Of a DNA stretch of 64,000 nucleotides, positions 1 to 58,849 are shown piece after piece. This stretch comes from Colius striatus (lineage: Eukaryota > Chordata > Aves > Coliiformes > Coliidae). The position numbers and the translations under genes are program-made. Positions within the stretch are counted from its first letter, which is position 1; the number at the start of each line of letters is the position of its first letter. The notes below the pieces were generated by a model. It searched no databases, was not told where the DNA came from, and saw only the letters and a list, made by a program, of their open reading frames with translations. The stretch is taken from the NCBI RefSeq assembly GCF_028858725.1, contig NC_084763.1, forward strand, positions 50,352,152 through 50,416,151, written 5' to 3'.

Positions 1-680
1 AAATCCAGTTGCTGGCTGGTCACCAGTGGTGTTCCACAGTGCTTGGTGCTGAGGCCTGTCCTATTTAATATCTTTAGCAATGATCTGGATGACGGGATTG
101 AGTGCACACTCAGTGACTTCACAGGTGACCTGAAGCCTGCTGGTGCAGAGATCTGCCTGAGAACAAGAAAGCTTTTCAGAGGGTCCTGGACAGGCTGGAA
201 CGATGAGGCAAGGCCAGTTGTGTGAGGTTCAACAAGGCCAAGTGCTGGGTCCTGCACTTGGGCTACAACAACCCCAGGCAATGCTACAGGCCTGGGACAG
301 AGGGGCTGGAAAGCTGCCTGGTGGAAAAGGACCCAGGGGTGTTGGTTGACAGCAGCTGAACATGAGCCAGCAGTGTACCCAGGTGGACAAGAAGGCCAAT
401 GGCATCCTGGCTTGCGTCAGTAATAGTGTGACCAGCAGGACCAGGGAAGTGATTGTCCCCTTGTACTTGGCACTGTTGAGGCCACATCTCAAAAACTGTG
501 TTCAGTTTTGGGCCCCTCACTACAAGAAAGACACTAAGGTGCTGGAGTGTGTCCAGACATGGACAGTAAAGATGGTGAAGGGTCTGGAGCACAAGTCTTA
601 CGAGGAGTGCCTGAAGGTAACACAGGTTGTTTAGCCTGGAGAAGAGGAGGCTGAAGGGAGACATGATCACATATCCCAAT
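1..680 (+). repeat. CR1 LINE fragment (decayed, RT/C-terminal part)
   Basis: Translated pieces match the avian CR1 reverse-transcriptase region in order: [17 protein letters not shown] near 43-100, then [16 protein letters not shown] near 362-410 and [20 protein letters not shown] near 474-535. The pieces lie in different frames with stops between them, so the copy is dead. It runs off the left edge of the window and fades at about 665-680, without the CR1 3' terminal repeat. Identification as CR1 is secure; the boundaries are approximate. Confidence 0.85.
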
Positions 681-3150
681 AATAAATAAGCCAGGATAGC
701 CTGGATTGACCTGAGAAGGAAATTAACTTTCCCAATAACACACTGGCACAGAAACACTGGCGCAGAAGGGCAATGATTACCTTTGTTGTGTGGCAGAAGA
801 TTTCCGCCTCAGATATATATATATTACCTTCCAGTAAATGAAATGGGGACAGATATGGAAGGTCATCTCTTACATGGGCAACAGAAACAAATACCCATGA
901 TCACCTCTTCCATATCTTTGTTGTATATCTTAAATATTCAAAACAGTAAGGTAGGGTTTCAAAGAAAAAAAAACCTATGAGCAAAACTTAAACATTGTCT
1001 GATCAAAGCAAAAGTAGGAGAGAAGCACTGTAGTTTTTCTCTGCAGTTTTTCTCCATAAATAATGTCCACTTAGAGTTCCTGAAGATCTTCAAGACCTGA
1101 CCATTTTACAAGGAGGCTTAGAAATATGTATACAATAAAAAAGCAGCCTGCAAAGATAACATACCCTTATTAATAAGACACTGGTTAAAGAGGGAAAGCT
1201 TTTACAGTTCTTGTAAAAGTAAGATGTGAAACCATTTATACACATTAAGGAAAGTGAAATTTTATAGACATTTTACAAGGAAGTACAAACCAAATCAACT
1301 AGTTTCTTCAGTGGCCTCCTGTTACATTGTACTCGTAGCACTCCAGGGCTCTATAAGTATCTCTATAAGTAGAATTTAGAGCAGTCCTCATGGAAAACCT
1401 CAGCATTCTGAACTCACAGTGGAGACAGGAATTGTTCCTTACCTCAGCTTGAAAACAAACATTCTGGAGCTAAAGTCATAAGAATCTGGCAGCTCACTTT
1501 GCCTTTCTGGTATCCTACACTGACAAGCTGAAATTCTGTCCCTCACTATGATGTACAATAGAAGCAGCATTATCACCCCACCGGTTAAAATACTCTGCAA
1601 CTCCATTCTTCCTAAAAAGAAAACTGAAATGAGTGTAGACATTCCTGAAGAGCCTCACACTGAGATGGCCTCAGGACATGCCTAACACATACTGACAGCT
1701 CAGAGACATCATGTCAGTCAGCAACAGCTTTTCGCACAACACAGCTGCTTCTGCATTAACTCTGCTCGCTCCTACATAACGTCTAAGATCACCATATTCA
1801 CTGCAAGTACCAGTCTCATCATCAAGCAGAGGAGCAGCAGCCACTCATCCTGCCAGTGCCCAGCAGACGGCAATTTCACACAGTCACTGTGCACTCCCAA
1901 AGCAAGGAAGAGCAGACCTCCAACATGAATAACCCTCAACATGAGTAAACATCTGTTAGTTCCGGGTCCTGGTGCCAGAATAATTAATGGTTTTTCCTTG
2001 GAATCATTTATTCTAAACAGATAAGCCACCTGGACGAAACCAGCAATTCACCTCCCATCCGGCTGCCCTCACCACCAGGTCACCCCACATCGTTCCTTTG
2101 TGGGCAATTTCCTGAAACACAAATCTTTCTCGCACACTGGCTAGTGAGGGCACAGCCAATAGCCCACGTCTTGACAATTGGACTGATCACTTCAGATCCA
2201 GGGGTTTCACCATCGCTTCATGTCTGCTGCAACGTCAGTGGATCATCCACAATCTGGTTCACTGACAGGTTATCCAAGTCTTACTGGTCTGCCTATGAGG
2301 CCAGGTGTGTCTCTGTACTTTCTTCCCAGACAGGAAGGTCTATTGATCTCTGCAGGTCTATTTATCTCTGCAGTTATCTCCATATGAGAGGCTATCTTTT
2401 CCAGCTGGGTAACTCTGTTACAAGAGCTCATCGAGTGTCTACATGACATCAAATAGCTTACCCCTTTTTTCTGAGCACAGATTCCTCTGATGTGAGGAGC
2501 TCTTACAATAACATCCTATAAATCCCTTCAAGGAAACTGAGAACAGAATGTGGGAAATGCTACCAATTTAGAGTCTGATTCATTACAGAAATGAGATTTT
2601 CACAACTTAGGAGCTACAGGAAATAGCTTCCCAGAGCCTGTCTCAGAACTGATGTACTCAGAACCCCTGAACACACAAAAGGGACTCACCGGGACACAAC
2701 CTGCGCTGGGAACAGTGGGAAAGCTGCACAGACCCTGGCTGCCTGCTTGAGGCTCACAGCTGGCAAGCCTGTCTCCTCAGGATGACAGAGAAGTACCTAC
2801 AACTTTCATTTGCAAGTAGTGGCAGAAGAGGAATTGCATCTTTTACAGAAAGGCAAGGAGAAGAAGTGCCTGCCTGAACTAATTGGCTAGACATCTCTCC
2901 CCAGGTGTCACATCTGAGCTTAACGTTTCCCTCAGGCAGAGCACACTCAAATCACTGTCATCTACCAGCGTCACAAACACCAGGCTGCAGGGTATTTTGT
3001 GGACTTGGAAAGATGCTTTGTCATTGTTAGTGCACAAAGCTCTGGTGTATCACTTTCGTGGCTTGTCCATTACAATCACTAAACTTAGTCTTGTAATTCT
3101 TCAGCTGTCACTCCCCTGTTTTGCAAACGAGCTTACAGACAGAGGACACG
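681..3150. other. Intergenic DNA, nothing recognised
   Basis: No exon-like open frame or known repeat could be supported here. The stretch has a short (TA)n run near 812-822 and a two-copy 18-bp tandem repeat at 2338-2373. Open frames on both strands (for example 1772-2029 minus, 2144-2446 plus) have no recognisable protein features. Confidence 0.5.
2338..2373. repeat. 18-bp tandem repeat, two copies
   Basis: Two adjacent near-identical 18-base units of the form GTCTATTKATCTCTGCAG, differing at one base. No function is inferred. Confidence 0.7.
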
Positions 3151-3530
3151 CTAGATCTAAGTCACCACTTTCTGTGTTTCGCTTCCCGGCAGAACCGCTC
3201 TCCGGGCAGAACCGGGGCCAACACTGGCAGGGGGCGCAGGGGTACGGCGGCAGCGCGCCCGCCCGTCGGAGAGCCGGGCCCGGGGCGCGGCGCGCAGGGG
3301 GGAGCCTGGAGTCCCGCCTGTCCCCGCCTGCCCGTCCAGGGGAGGCGGCCGAAGCCCCAGCGAGGCAGAGCGAGGCAGGGCAAGGCAGGGCAAGGCAGGG
3401 CAGGGCAGGGCAGGGCAAGGCCCCGGCGGGACGGCCCTGCCCTCGCCACTGAAAACCGCTCATCCGGGGCGGCTCTGCCTCGGCGCAGCCAGAAGCCGCG
3501 CAGCAACAGCCCCGCGGCCCCGCGTCACCC
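3150..3530 (+). promoter_or_regulatory. CpG-island promoter / 5' UTR of PTCHD3
   Basis: Base composition switches abruptly from AT-rich to strongly GC- and CpG-rich at about 3185 and stays so through the first PTCHD3 exon. There is no TATA box. The pattern is that of a CpG-island promoter with dispersed start sites. The transcription start is not placed; it should lie between about 3185 and the ATG at 3531. Confidence 0.65.
3362..3420. repeat. G-rich pentamer/decamer minisatellite (GGCAG/GGCAA)n
   Basis: About eleven head-to-tail units of GGCAG or GGCAA type, many closely spaced GGG runs on the + strand, located roughly 110-170 bases before the PTCHD3 start codon. The spacing of the G runs would allow a G-quadruplex. 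Whether it is transcribed as 5' UTR is not known. Confidence 0.8.
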
Positions 3531-9076
<5,546 letters not shown>

Positions 9077-9345
9077 CTCTGTTAAATGTAATGTATGTTT
9101 CTTGTGTGTAGCTTCAAGTGCAGTGATTTTCAGGGAATATAAGGAATGGCGAAAATGAAGGGCTGAAAAATAAAGGCATCAGGGAAGCAAAAGCTTCAAA
9201 AAGTCCAGGCAAGAAAAATAACAGAAGAAGAACCTCAAATGCACTTAATGGAGTTGTATTTCTCATTTGCCTGACTAGTGCCTTAGTGTTGTTAAATATT
9301 TATTTTTGTGAACTTGTATATTAAAATTATTACAAACAGTGACCA
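9077..9345 (+). other. PTCHD3: PTCHD3 3' UTR with two poly(A) signals
   Basis: Directly after the stop there is an AATAAA at 9169-9174 and an ATTAAA at 9320-9325 followed by an AT-rich stretch. A further AATAAA at 9934-9939 could serve a longer form. Which is used cannot be told from sequence alone. Confidence 0.55.
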
Positions 9346-11975
9346 CTGCATCAGCTTCATGGATAACATTACGGGTTTGCCAGGCAACGTACACAGAGAG
9401 AACTCCCACTGTTTGCATTTCCTTTTCACCTTGATGGTCTAACTCAGCCCAACGTGGAGCCTAAAGGGAGTTTTCTTCCAAGAGGTTCAAACCTTGAGGT
9501 TTTACAGGGATTACAGGAGGTGACAGCTGTCTCAGCACGCAGCAACTCATAAGCCTCCGGGAGACAGTGTGCTTAGGCTACAAGTGCAGCATGAGAAACC
9601 CTGAGGGAAGACAAACTGAGTTGTATTTTCGCTTCAAATTCTTTGGTTCTTGGTGTTGTTTTGTCAGTAAAATACCATGTAGCATTAAGATGATTGTCTG
9701 TAGCCAGCAGGTTGAGGGAGATGATTCTTCCCCCTTTGTTTTTGTGAGACCTCACCAAAAGCTGTTATTAACCAACCTATCATAAAAAATGAACTAAACT
9801 TCTCAAAAAAGGTTAATTCTGTGCACACTGTCTCAAATTAGAAAAAGGGAGACATGTGGAATTTACCTGAAACTCTTCTATGGATGCATGAATGCTGCTT
9901 TATGGCAGTTGCTCAGACACTACGATCGATGAAAATAAAACCTTGAGAGAGATGCTCTGAAAAATAACAACTAGAATGATCACAATATGTCATAGAGCCC
10001 CTTAGAAAAATCAAATCAAGTATGAAGATGTTTTTGGAGAGTACTCAATGTGCGTAAAACAAGGAATGCACTTCAGCTGATGTGTCTTGCCATACCTGCT
10101 TTTATCCCTTTTACTTGGTGGAGATAAAACCACCAGTCACCCTACTACCCACCACCCCACCTACAACAGCTTGAGAATTCTTACATGAAATTCTTTGCAA
10201 AAGATATCCTGAACTTTCCTGCTAATTTTTATGTCCAAAGAATGTTATTTTTCCTTCTCATCCATTTTTCTTTGGAACCTTCCTACCCAGAAAGATGCTC
10301 ACACAAAATCGCAGTGTGGTGTTTCATCACTAGGGCAGCTGAATATTCTACTCGGAAAGTAGCTCTGTAGCAATGGGCAAATCTTTCAAGTTACAGACCC
10401 TGCAAAGGTCCAGAATTTTAAAAGCAAGTTTTGTTCCCAGGAAATCTTGAAAGAGTAGTCTAAGACTGAAAAGTAATATCAATCTTTGAAGATATCTGCT
10501 CTTGAGGTGGGAGTCAAAAGACAGGGCTACTACAGCCTATACAGCACGTCACTGAACCTCAGTAGTACAGCCAGGAGCATTCCATTTCCAGGACTGGGCA
10601 CTACCCACAAAGCTGGATTTCAGAAAAAAAATACAAGGCCAAAAAAACCCAACCCCATGTACCAGAACCCCACCTTCTCCCATTAAATGTTTCAAAGTCT
10701 GTATCAGTGCTTTTCTTATGGCATATGATAAAGCCATTTCTGCACCGCTGAAGCTGCCAAAGGAGCGGGTGATGCTCTCACCCCGACCCACACCAGGGGA
10801 AAGCATCTTACTGAACACTAGACAGAAGGAACATGAGTCATGCTCTTGGAGAAAGGCAATGGGAATCTACAGCTGAGGGAAGTAGCACAAGTGGCCAAGT
10901 GAAAGTGAGTACTCTCGCCTCTCACCCTGTTCTTTGACCACTCATGTTTTAGAAGCAAAAATAGCTCTGCTTGCTTCTAGGAAAGACTTCCGAGAAGATC
11001 AAGAGAGCAGACAGCTATCAGTGGCTCCATTGCTCTATTTTCACAGCCAGCTTAAGGGATCAAGATTTAGAAAACCGTTGTGACATTCTGACTCAGGTCA
11101 TCACACAGGAGGAACCAGCCAGAAATAGCAGGCCACATCTTTCAATGGGGGTTTGCATCTTCCTTGTATTAAGCTTGATGGCAGAATTCTAACATGAGTC
11201 AGCCTCAGGAGCACAGAAAATTCAGAATCACACCCAAGTTCCAAGTTGTATTTTTTGCCACCATGCTTGTGACCAGTTTAGGACTACTTCAAAAGCAAAC
11301 AGTCCATCCAAGCACCTAGCTCTCCTCTTTTCAACAATGTGAGCCTATGTACTTAAAGGGAAGCAAGGTGATTCTCACCGTCTGACTGATGTTAAGGAAG
11401 CTGCCTTTGTGCTCTCCTGTCTCTGTGCAATCATTACGTGAGGAGGGATTTCAGCTCCTAGATGCATGAGAACACCAGGTCAAACATAATGCCTAAAGCA
11501 ACACTTTTCTTTGAAACCCACCAGGTGCCACATGCACACAAGGTCTGGGTATGACAGTAAACTCCAGTAACACCTCTGCTGTTGAGCAGAAAGCAGACAC
11601 CTCCAACACTTGGTGGCTGATCTCTAACAATCTTCTTTCATGACCCAATGAGATATCACCTCTTTTTTGGGGTGGAGGGGGAGACTGTACTCACTTTCTT
11701 TGCATACAGTAAGATAACATTTTCTTTTGAATAAGAAAAATGTTAGACATGAAGGACTTACCCTCTAAATGAGACAATTCAATATAGATTTTAGTGACTT
11801 CACTAGTGAAAATTTTTGCTTTGTTTTTAAATGCAGATTCACATTGTTTAGCTGGAAAAGTTGCCATTCAAGTCCCACTGCTGAATCAGCAACTGAAAAA
11901 AAAGGTCTGAACTTCTAGGGAGAATATTCCCCAGAAATCTAAGTAGAGAGAGTGCAATTTGCCATCATTCTTCAA
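9346..11975. other. Intergenic DNA between converging PTCHD3 and YME1L1
   Basis: No exon, RNA gene or recognisable repeat was found. It has short A-rich runs near 10621-10650 and no open frame with protein-like features. Confidence 0.5.
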
Positions 11976-13750
11976 TTTATTTACAAGTTTCAATGCTTTT
12001 TACACCTCAATTTACATAGTAGGGAAGCTGGTATTACATTGTATAGCAATTTACAGTGAATAAAAAGAAAACCAATATGCATAATTAAAATTAACTTTTA
12101 TTACTCCAAAAATGGATGTCAAATATGCAATATATTTGTTTCTGTTGGCCTAGTCCTAAAATGCATGTACGATTATAACTAATCAGCCTAGACATTTGGT
12201 ATACTGGTTGATAACATTTGGGAGTTCTCCCACACTGCACTGGGATGTCACTATAGTAAGCTGACAAAAACAGGCAAACAGAAAGTTATACTGGTTTTGA
12301 AAGAACAAGAAGAAAAACCTGCATGTGCTTTTACTAAGAAACTAAGTTATAATCAAGCATTACACTCAGAAAATTCTAAAATACTACATTACTTCTAGTT
12401 TTAAGTGTAGCTACCAGTTTCCATTCACATTTATTGGCACCAGCCCAACTACTTTCATCTCCAAAAATGGTAACCTTCAACATTAAATAAAGGCCCTCTC
12501 TGCAATGGAAGTTTATAGTCCCAAGATTTTGCCATGAATTGTGCAGAAGTATTACAATCAAGGTGTGTTATTCCTAAAAAACAGTTCCATGAGATCAGAA
12601 TTCTGGTATATAATTGCTAGCAATCACTCCCACTTGATTGGAAGCTACTTCTGTTTCCAAAACCTTTTTCTTACTATTTTAGAATTTCCAGAGGCTCATG
12701 TAAGTGTTGAAAGAAAAGGGTTTATTTCCCTGCTTCTACTGTAGAACAGAACTGGGAATGTTATTTGGGAAAAACCCCACATGCTTCAAACGTATTCTGA
12801 ACTACTCTCTAGTGAGCAATGCTGCCCTCTCTAAAGAAATTACCTGTTGGATTATCAAAGGCCCATACATAGGATTAGCAGAAACTGGTTCTGTACAATC
12901 TCCAGCAGTGTAAAAGCACTGTCATCAAAGCAGTGTCGTCCCTCTAATGCAGTAGTTTAAAAAACTCTTGCCAGCAGCACATCAGAGGTCACAGGTACTT
13001 CTCTTATCCCTGTCATGGTTCTGCCCAAAGCATGGTCCACAGAGGCTTAGACATGTACAGCCAGCTGGGGTTGCTTTAAAATTGCTCTCCCACACATACA
13101 TGTGTGTACTTGAACCCCAAGTGCACTGAGAACACAATCGTGATGTTTTTGTCTAACGTGGAGCTCCCACAACTCCCTTTAAAATCAGAGATGCACTGTG
13201 TAGACGCTTCATTCTTAGAGGTGTTTTGTCACCTTTCTAAATGCGAATTGTTCTTTAAAAGTTCTCCAGCCTCAGAGTATGAGCATTAGTTAACTACATA
13301 CTACTGCTTCACAAATCCATACAACATTCCATAGCACATACTGTGGGGTTTCACTTCACACACACGTGGTGGCACAACCCAGGAAGCTACGCCAAACACA
13401 CCAGTACATCTGCGTGTTTTTCTTCTCAGCTTCACCACATTTGACTGAACCAAAACACTGAATTTGACCCTGAGATTTATCCTTCTGACTAACTTCTTGT
13501 GGGACAAGTACAGGGAGCAGAGGATGGGGGAACTTGCTTTATTTTGTGTGTCCGGTGACACAACAAACAGATGAATAACAGAAGCTCACAAGAGACAGAA
13601 TAATATTAAAGTGTCACTAATGCCATACACACATCAGGAAGAGAAAAAAGGCTATGCTGTGTAAGACTACTGCATTGCTAGAGGTACATTCTTCAAACAT
13701 TGCTAAGATGTACATTCCTCAAATTAGCCGTTACTGTATCACAGAAGCTA
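11976..13750 (-). other. YME1L1: Probable YME1L1 3' UTR
   Basis: The AT-rich stretch below the YME1L1 stop codon contains no splice-supported exon. The best distal poly(A) signal in minus-strand sense is the AATAAA at 11981-11976, about 1.8 kb from the stop; another ATTAAA/TTTTATT-type signal lies near 12090. The extent is inferred from these signals. Confidence 0.45.
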
Positions 13751-38713
<24,963 letters not shown>

Positions 38714-39070
38714 CCTCCCGGCGGCGGCGGCGACCACAGGCGCCTTCCGCGCTCCTTGCCCAGCCCTGCCCGGCCCAGCCCAGCGCAGCCGCAGTAGCCG
38801 TTCCCGCCGCAAAGCCGCTGTGGCCGCCGCCGCCGCCAGCAGGAGGGGCCGCCGGCTCCGCTCCTCGGCAAAATGGCCGCCCCCTGCGGCCGGCGGTGAC
38901 CAGGCCCGGGGCCGAACCGGAGGCTGTCCAAGGTAGCGCTTCCGGGTTGCCGCTTCCGCTCCGGGCGGTCGCCGCCTGGCGGCCGGGCCGCTGCGGACTG
39001 TGAGCCGCTCTTCCCGGCCTGCGGAAAGGCTGACGGCGGGGGGCAGCTGAGCCGGCCGCGGCTCGCCACC
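38714..39070 (-). promoter_or_regulatory. YME1L1: CpG-island promoter of YME1L1 with tandem ETS-type sites
   Basis: A CpG-rich block of about 650 bases (38420-39070) covers exon 1. Read on the minus strand, 38945-38939 gives CCGGAAG and 38957-38951 a second CGGAAGC core, spaced 12 bases apart, matching the ETS/GABP (NRF-2) consensus common in nuclear genes for mitochondrial proteins. An AAAATGGCCGCC at 38870-38881 resembles a YY1 site. No TATA box is seen. The function is inferred from motif match and position. Confidence 0.55.
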
Positions 39071-39319
39071 CGGCGTGCTCGGGACGGGCCTGAGTTCTAA
39101 CCTCTGGGGAGACACAGGGTGCTTTGAGCCCAAGGGCTTCGTCAAACACCCGAGTACCAGGACGCTGAAGACTTGCGGTGTGGGAGGGTGTATGGGCTGG
39201 AAACGGAGCAGTCACACCGCCTCCAGGCCAAGGTGTGCCCGCGGAGCTGCCAGTGCAGTGTGGCTGCCAGCTCCACGGGCGAGCAGCAGGATCAGTGCCA
39301 CCACACATGGAACACATGT

Positions 39320-39529
39320 CATAGAATGGGTCCTTAAAGCTCATCTAGCTCCTAACCCCTGCCATGAGAAGGGACACCTATTACAGCAGGCTGCTTGGAG
39401 CCACATCCAATACAGCCTTCAACACCTCCAGCAATGGGTATGTACAACCTCTTTGGGCAACCTGTTCCAGTGCCCCACCACCTTCACAAGGAAGAACTTC
39501 TTACATCTCACCTAAGCCTACCCTCTTCC
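39320..39529 (-). repeat. CR1 LINE 3' fragment, older subfamily, between YME1L1 and MASTL
   Basis: In minus sense it carries a CR1 3' region: GGCAACCTGTTCCAGTGCCC, AGGAAGAACTTCTTAC and an ATAGAATGG end at 39320. It is more diverged than the intronic CR1s. Confidence 0.75.
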
Positions 39530-41220
39530 AAATCTACAATATGGGTCATTTAGGGAACATCTCTTACAGTCACTACTCAAGATGTGTTAATGAAGTACTG
39601 AAAATATTTTTTGCAGGGAGTCAGAATATACCAAATGTAGAAAGAAAAATCTTTTACAAATTAGAATATGTATCAATAACCTTAGTACTGCTATTAATAT
39701 TCAGTTAAATGGTGAAAAGGGCACATGCATCTCTATATAGCAGAATTTGGTCTTTGGTATATATTCTCTTCTTTGCCCTTCTTTTATGCGCTCTCCCAAT
39801 TATTTTGGAGTTTTATTAGCATTTTCTTTCTTTCCCCTCATTACTGTTCATAAGGAAAGTGCCATCCCACACCAGCTTGCACTGATTTGGGTCAGAGCAG
39901 CCACAGTGCTGCCTCCCTCTGCCTTTGTTCATAATCTCTTCTGTTTTCCACTAGCACCCATGGTCACACACAGCTAGCTGATCTGGCAGCAACCTCACCC
40001 TAAAAGATGATGAGTGTTTACTTGGATCCACCCCAAGAAGCAGCTTTCCACCCAGCTGTACAATAGCTCAATCTGCCTCAAGGGAAGGGAGAGAACATGC
40101 AGGTCCTTAGACAAGCTCACGCTGGAGTGGAATACATGGCGCCTGTTGGTCGTGTTTCACAACTGGCATAACCTAATCTGCTGCGTTAATAGTGGCATAT
40201 AGTCCTGCACTGATCCCTATAGAGCTCTGCTCATGTAGAGACTGCAACGGAACAACTGAGAGCAGCATAAAAGCAGTAAGTCAAAGGTTAAAAGAATGAC
40301 CAAGCGCACAACTGTGAGCAGTAAAACTAGTAAACACAGGAGAACTGTGGTGTGTAAACTAAGAGCAGAAGGCCTGAGCTTTGATAAGGCACTATCAGGT
40401 GCTGTGTCATAAGGGCTATGCTCTGGGAACAGGAGGATGGCAACAAGGTCAGAGTACGCTGTAAATGGCATCCCTTTTTCTGCTGTCACAACAGGCAGGC
40501 AGAATGTAGCCACGGAGATAGGCAAAATAAGGGAACATAGAGAGATTAATGGAGGCTGAAGTAACCAACAATTGCAGGGAAACAAACAGATCGTATCATT
40601 CTAACTCCTGGTCATAAAAGACCTGCCCAGAAAGCAGTTCGTCATGACCAATCCAGAGGCTCAGACAAGGGCTCAACAGTGATAATAAAGACTGGATAAG
40701 TTGCATACAATCCATCCTGACTATGCCACTTGGATGTGCAAGTCTGGGAGATGATGAGTAGGCAAGCATGACAAAATGTCAGTGAAACGTGACAAAATAA
40801 GCATGTAGGACCAACATGAGTTGTTTCTTTCTATGTTACCTGGTCAGTTCCTTGTGGTCTCACAGAGAGTTCTGCTGGATTCATACACTTTCAAGCATCC
40901 CACGGAAAGGAGAGGCCAGGCTATTGCCTTATAGCCAATAACAATCTATTAGAATTAATGCTCTGGGTTGTTTTGTTGCGGCTTGCCAGATACAATAAAG
41001 AGAACAAGGAAGTTTTTAAGGAGTCCTGACTGAACTGGGAAGCCTGTCATGAGGCTGCGTGGTTTAGCCATAGATGACTGAGGGAGCCCATCAGAAACAC
41101 TTGCACTAGAGCAATGCTCACAAACCTCAAACGTCACACTGCAATCAGCTTTATTCATTTTGTCGGCCTCAATAATAAGCACTAAACTCCTTCTGGCTGT
41201 GAGCAAAGCCGAGCACACTG
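39530..41220. other. Intergenic DNA between YME1L1 and MASTL, nothing recognised
   Basis: No exon or RNA gene is supported. Two AATAAA-type sites lie at about 40685 and 40994, but no element around them could be named. Confidence 0.45.
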
Positions 41221-41563
41221 CTGGCCAGATCCATGGCAGCAGCCGCCACCACGGAGTCCTGCGCATCCCTAATGGAGGCGGCGGCGGGCGCGCTCCCAGG
41301 CAGGCACGAAGCACTGACGGAAGGGATGAGTGAGGGGGCTGCCAGGGGCTGCCAGGCGCTGCCCGCCCCGCACCGCCCCGCACCACCCCGCCCGCCACCA
41401 CGGGCGCCTCTGAGCGGCACCGAAGGCCGCCGCGCCACGGGTGTCGCGAGAGCAGCGCGTTCCTCCCGCGCGCGCGCACGCCCGTTGGCCGCTGACGCGG
41501 CGGGGCGGGGCGCGCGCCGCTTTGAATCCGCGCGCGGCGCCGGCGCCGGGTTTGAGGCGCGAC
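41221..41563 (+). promoter_or_regulatory. MASTL: CpG-island promoter / 5' UTR of MASTL
   Basis: A CpG-dense block begins near 41221 and continues into exon 1 and intron 1 (to about 41900). It has GC boxes at 41500-41514 (GGCGGGGCGGGG), a TCGCGAGA at 41444-41451 and, 38 bases before the ATG, TTTGAA. No TATA box was found. Confidence 0.65.
41521..41526 (+). promoter_or_regulatory. Candidate CHR (cell-cycle homology region) element
   Basis: TTTGAA is the canonical CHR bound by DREAM/MuvB at G2/M genes, and MASTL acts at mitotic entry. A six-base match alone is weak; the position close to the start is what makes it plausible. Confidence 0.35.

Positions 41564-58849
<17,286 letters not shown>

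Noticed and set aside
2883-3452. 189-codon frame upstream of PTCHD3
   Set aside because: The second half translates the G-rich minisatellite and the first half has no protein-like features or splice context.
40620-41000. Possible LTR-like piece (AATAAA sites, TATAGCC-type words) between YME1L1 and MASTL
   Set aside because: No terminal motifs, flanking duplication or family match could be seen.
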